From Apostichopus japonicus (lineage: Eukaryota; Echinodermata; Holothuroidea; Aspidochirotida; Stichopodidae), in assembly GCF_037975245.1 (NCBI RefSeq), contig NC_092578.1, positions 15,811,321 to 15,875,320 of the forward strand: a stretch of 64,000 bases of DNA, written 5' to 3'. Positions 35,112 to 64,000 of the stretch are shown here, one piece after another (the stretch's first letter is position 1; each line of letters begins with the position of its first letter). Under the pieces are notes generated by a model. That model was given only the letters and a program-made list of their open reading frames with translations, had not been told where the DNA came from and did no database searches. The position numbers and the translations under genes were made by a program.

Positions 35112-64000
<28,889 letters not shown>

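Overview
This window is animal nuclear DNA. Its genes are split by many introns with GT-AG boundaries, it is AT-rich, and it carries many microsatellites, SINE-like elements and small inverted-repeat transposons. Gene content and repeat style suggest a marine invertebrate, most likely a deuterostome such as an echinoderm. That placement is inferred from family content and was not tested. No CRISPR array, prokaryotic operon or complete autonomous transposon was found.

Three protein-coding genes could be rebuilt exon by exon, all on the minus strand, with reading phase preserved at every junction. (1) Positions 361-13464: a progranulin-type gene with a signal-peptide exon, two diverged exons and ten nearly identical 225-base exons. 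These give twelve complete granulin modules, and the gene runs off the left edge. A truncated relic exon lies inside the array, and a roughly 2.3-kb repeat element sits in one intron. (2) Positions 22945-28743: a compact four-exon gene for a 212-residue secreted protein with two cysteine-rich domains, recognised as a Dickkopf-family (DKK3-like) protein. (3) Positions 35112 to the right edge: a non-I-domain integrin alpha subunit. The last 27 coding exons (909 residues) run from the beta-propeller through thigh and calf domains and one membrane span to a short GFFKR tail. The signal peptide and first propeller segment lie beyond the edge.

The space between genes and inside introns is repeat-dominated. 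It holds hAT-like MITEs with 8-base target duplications, two piggyBac-like MITEs in TTAA sites, tRNA-derived SINE candidates, a repeat with a U2 snRNA-like head, a Penelope/hammerhead-like motif, several TA arrays, a 400-base ATGG array, a 15-base and a 62-base satellite, and an intronic GAT trinucleotide array. The three genes act outside the cell or at its surface (growth-factor-like granulins, a Wnt-modulator-like ligand, a matrix receptor), but nothing in the sequence shows that they work together.
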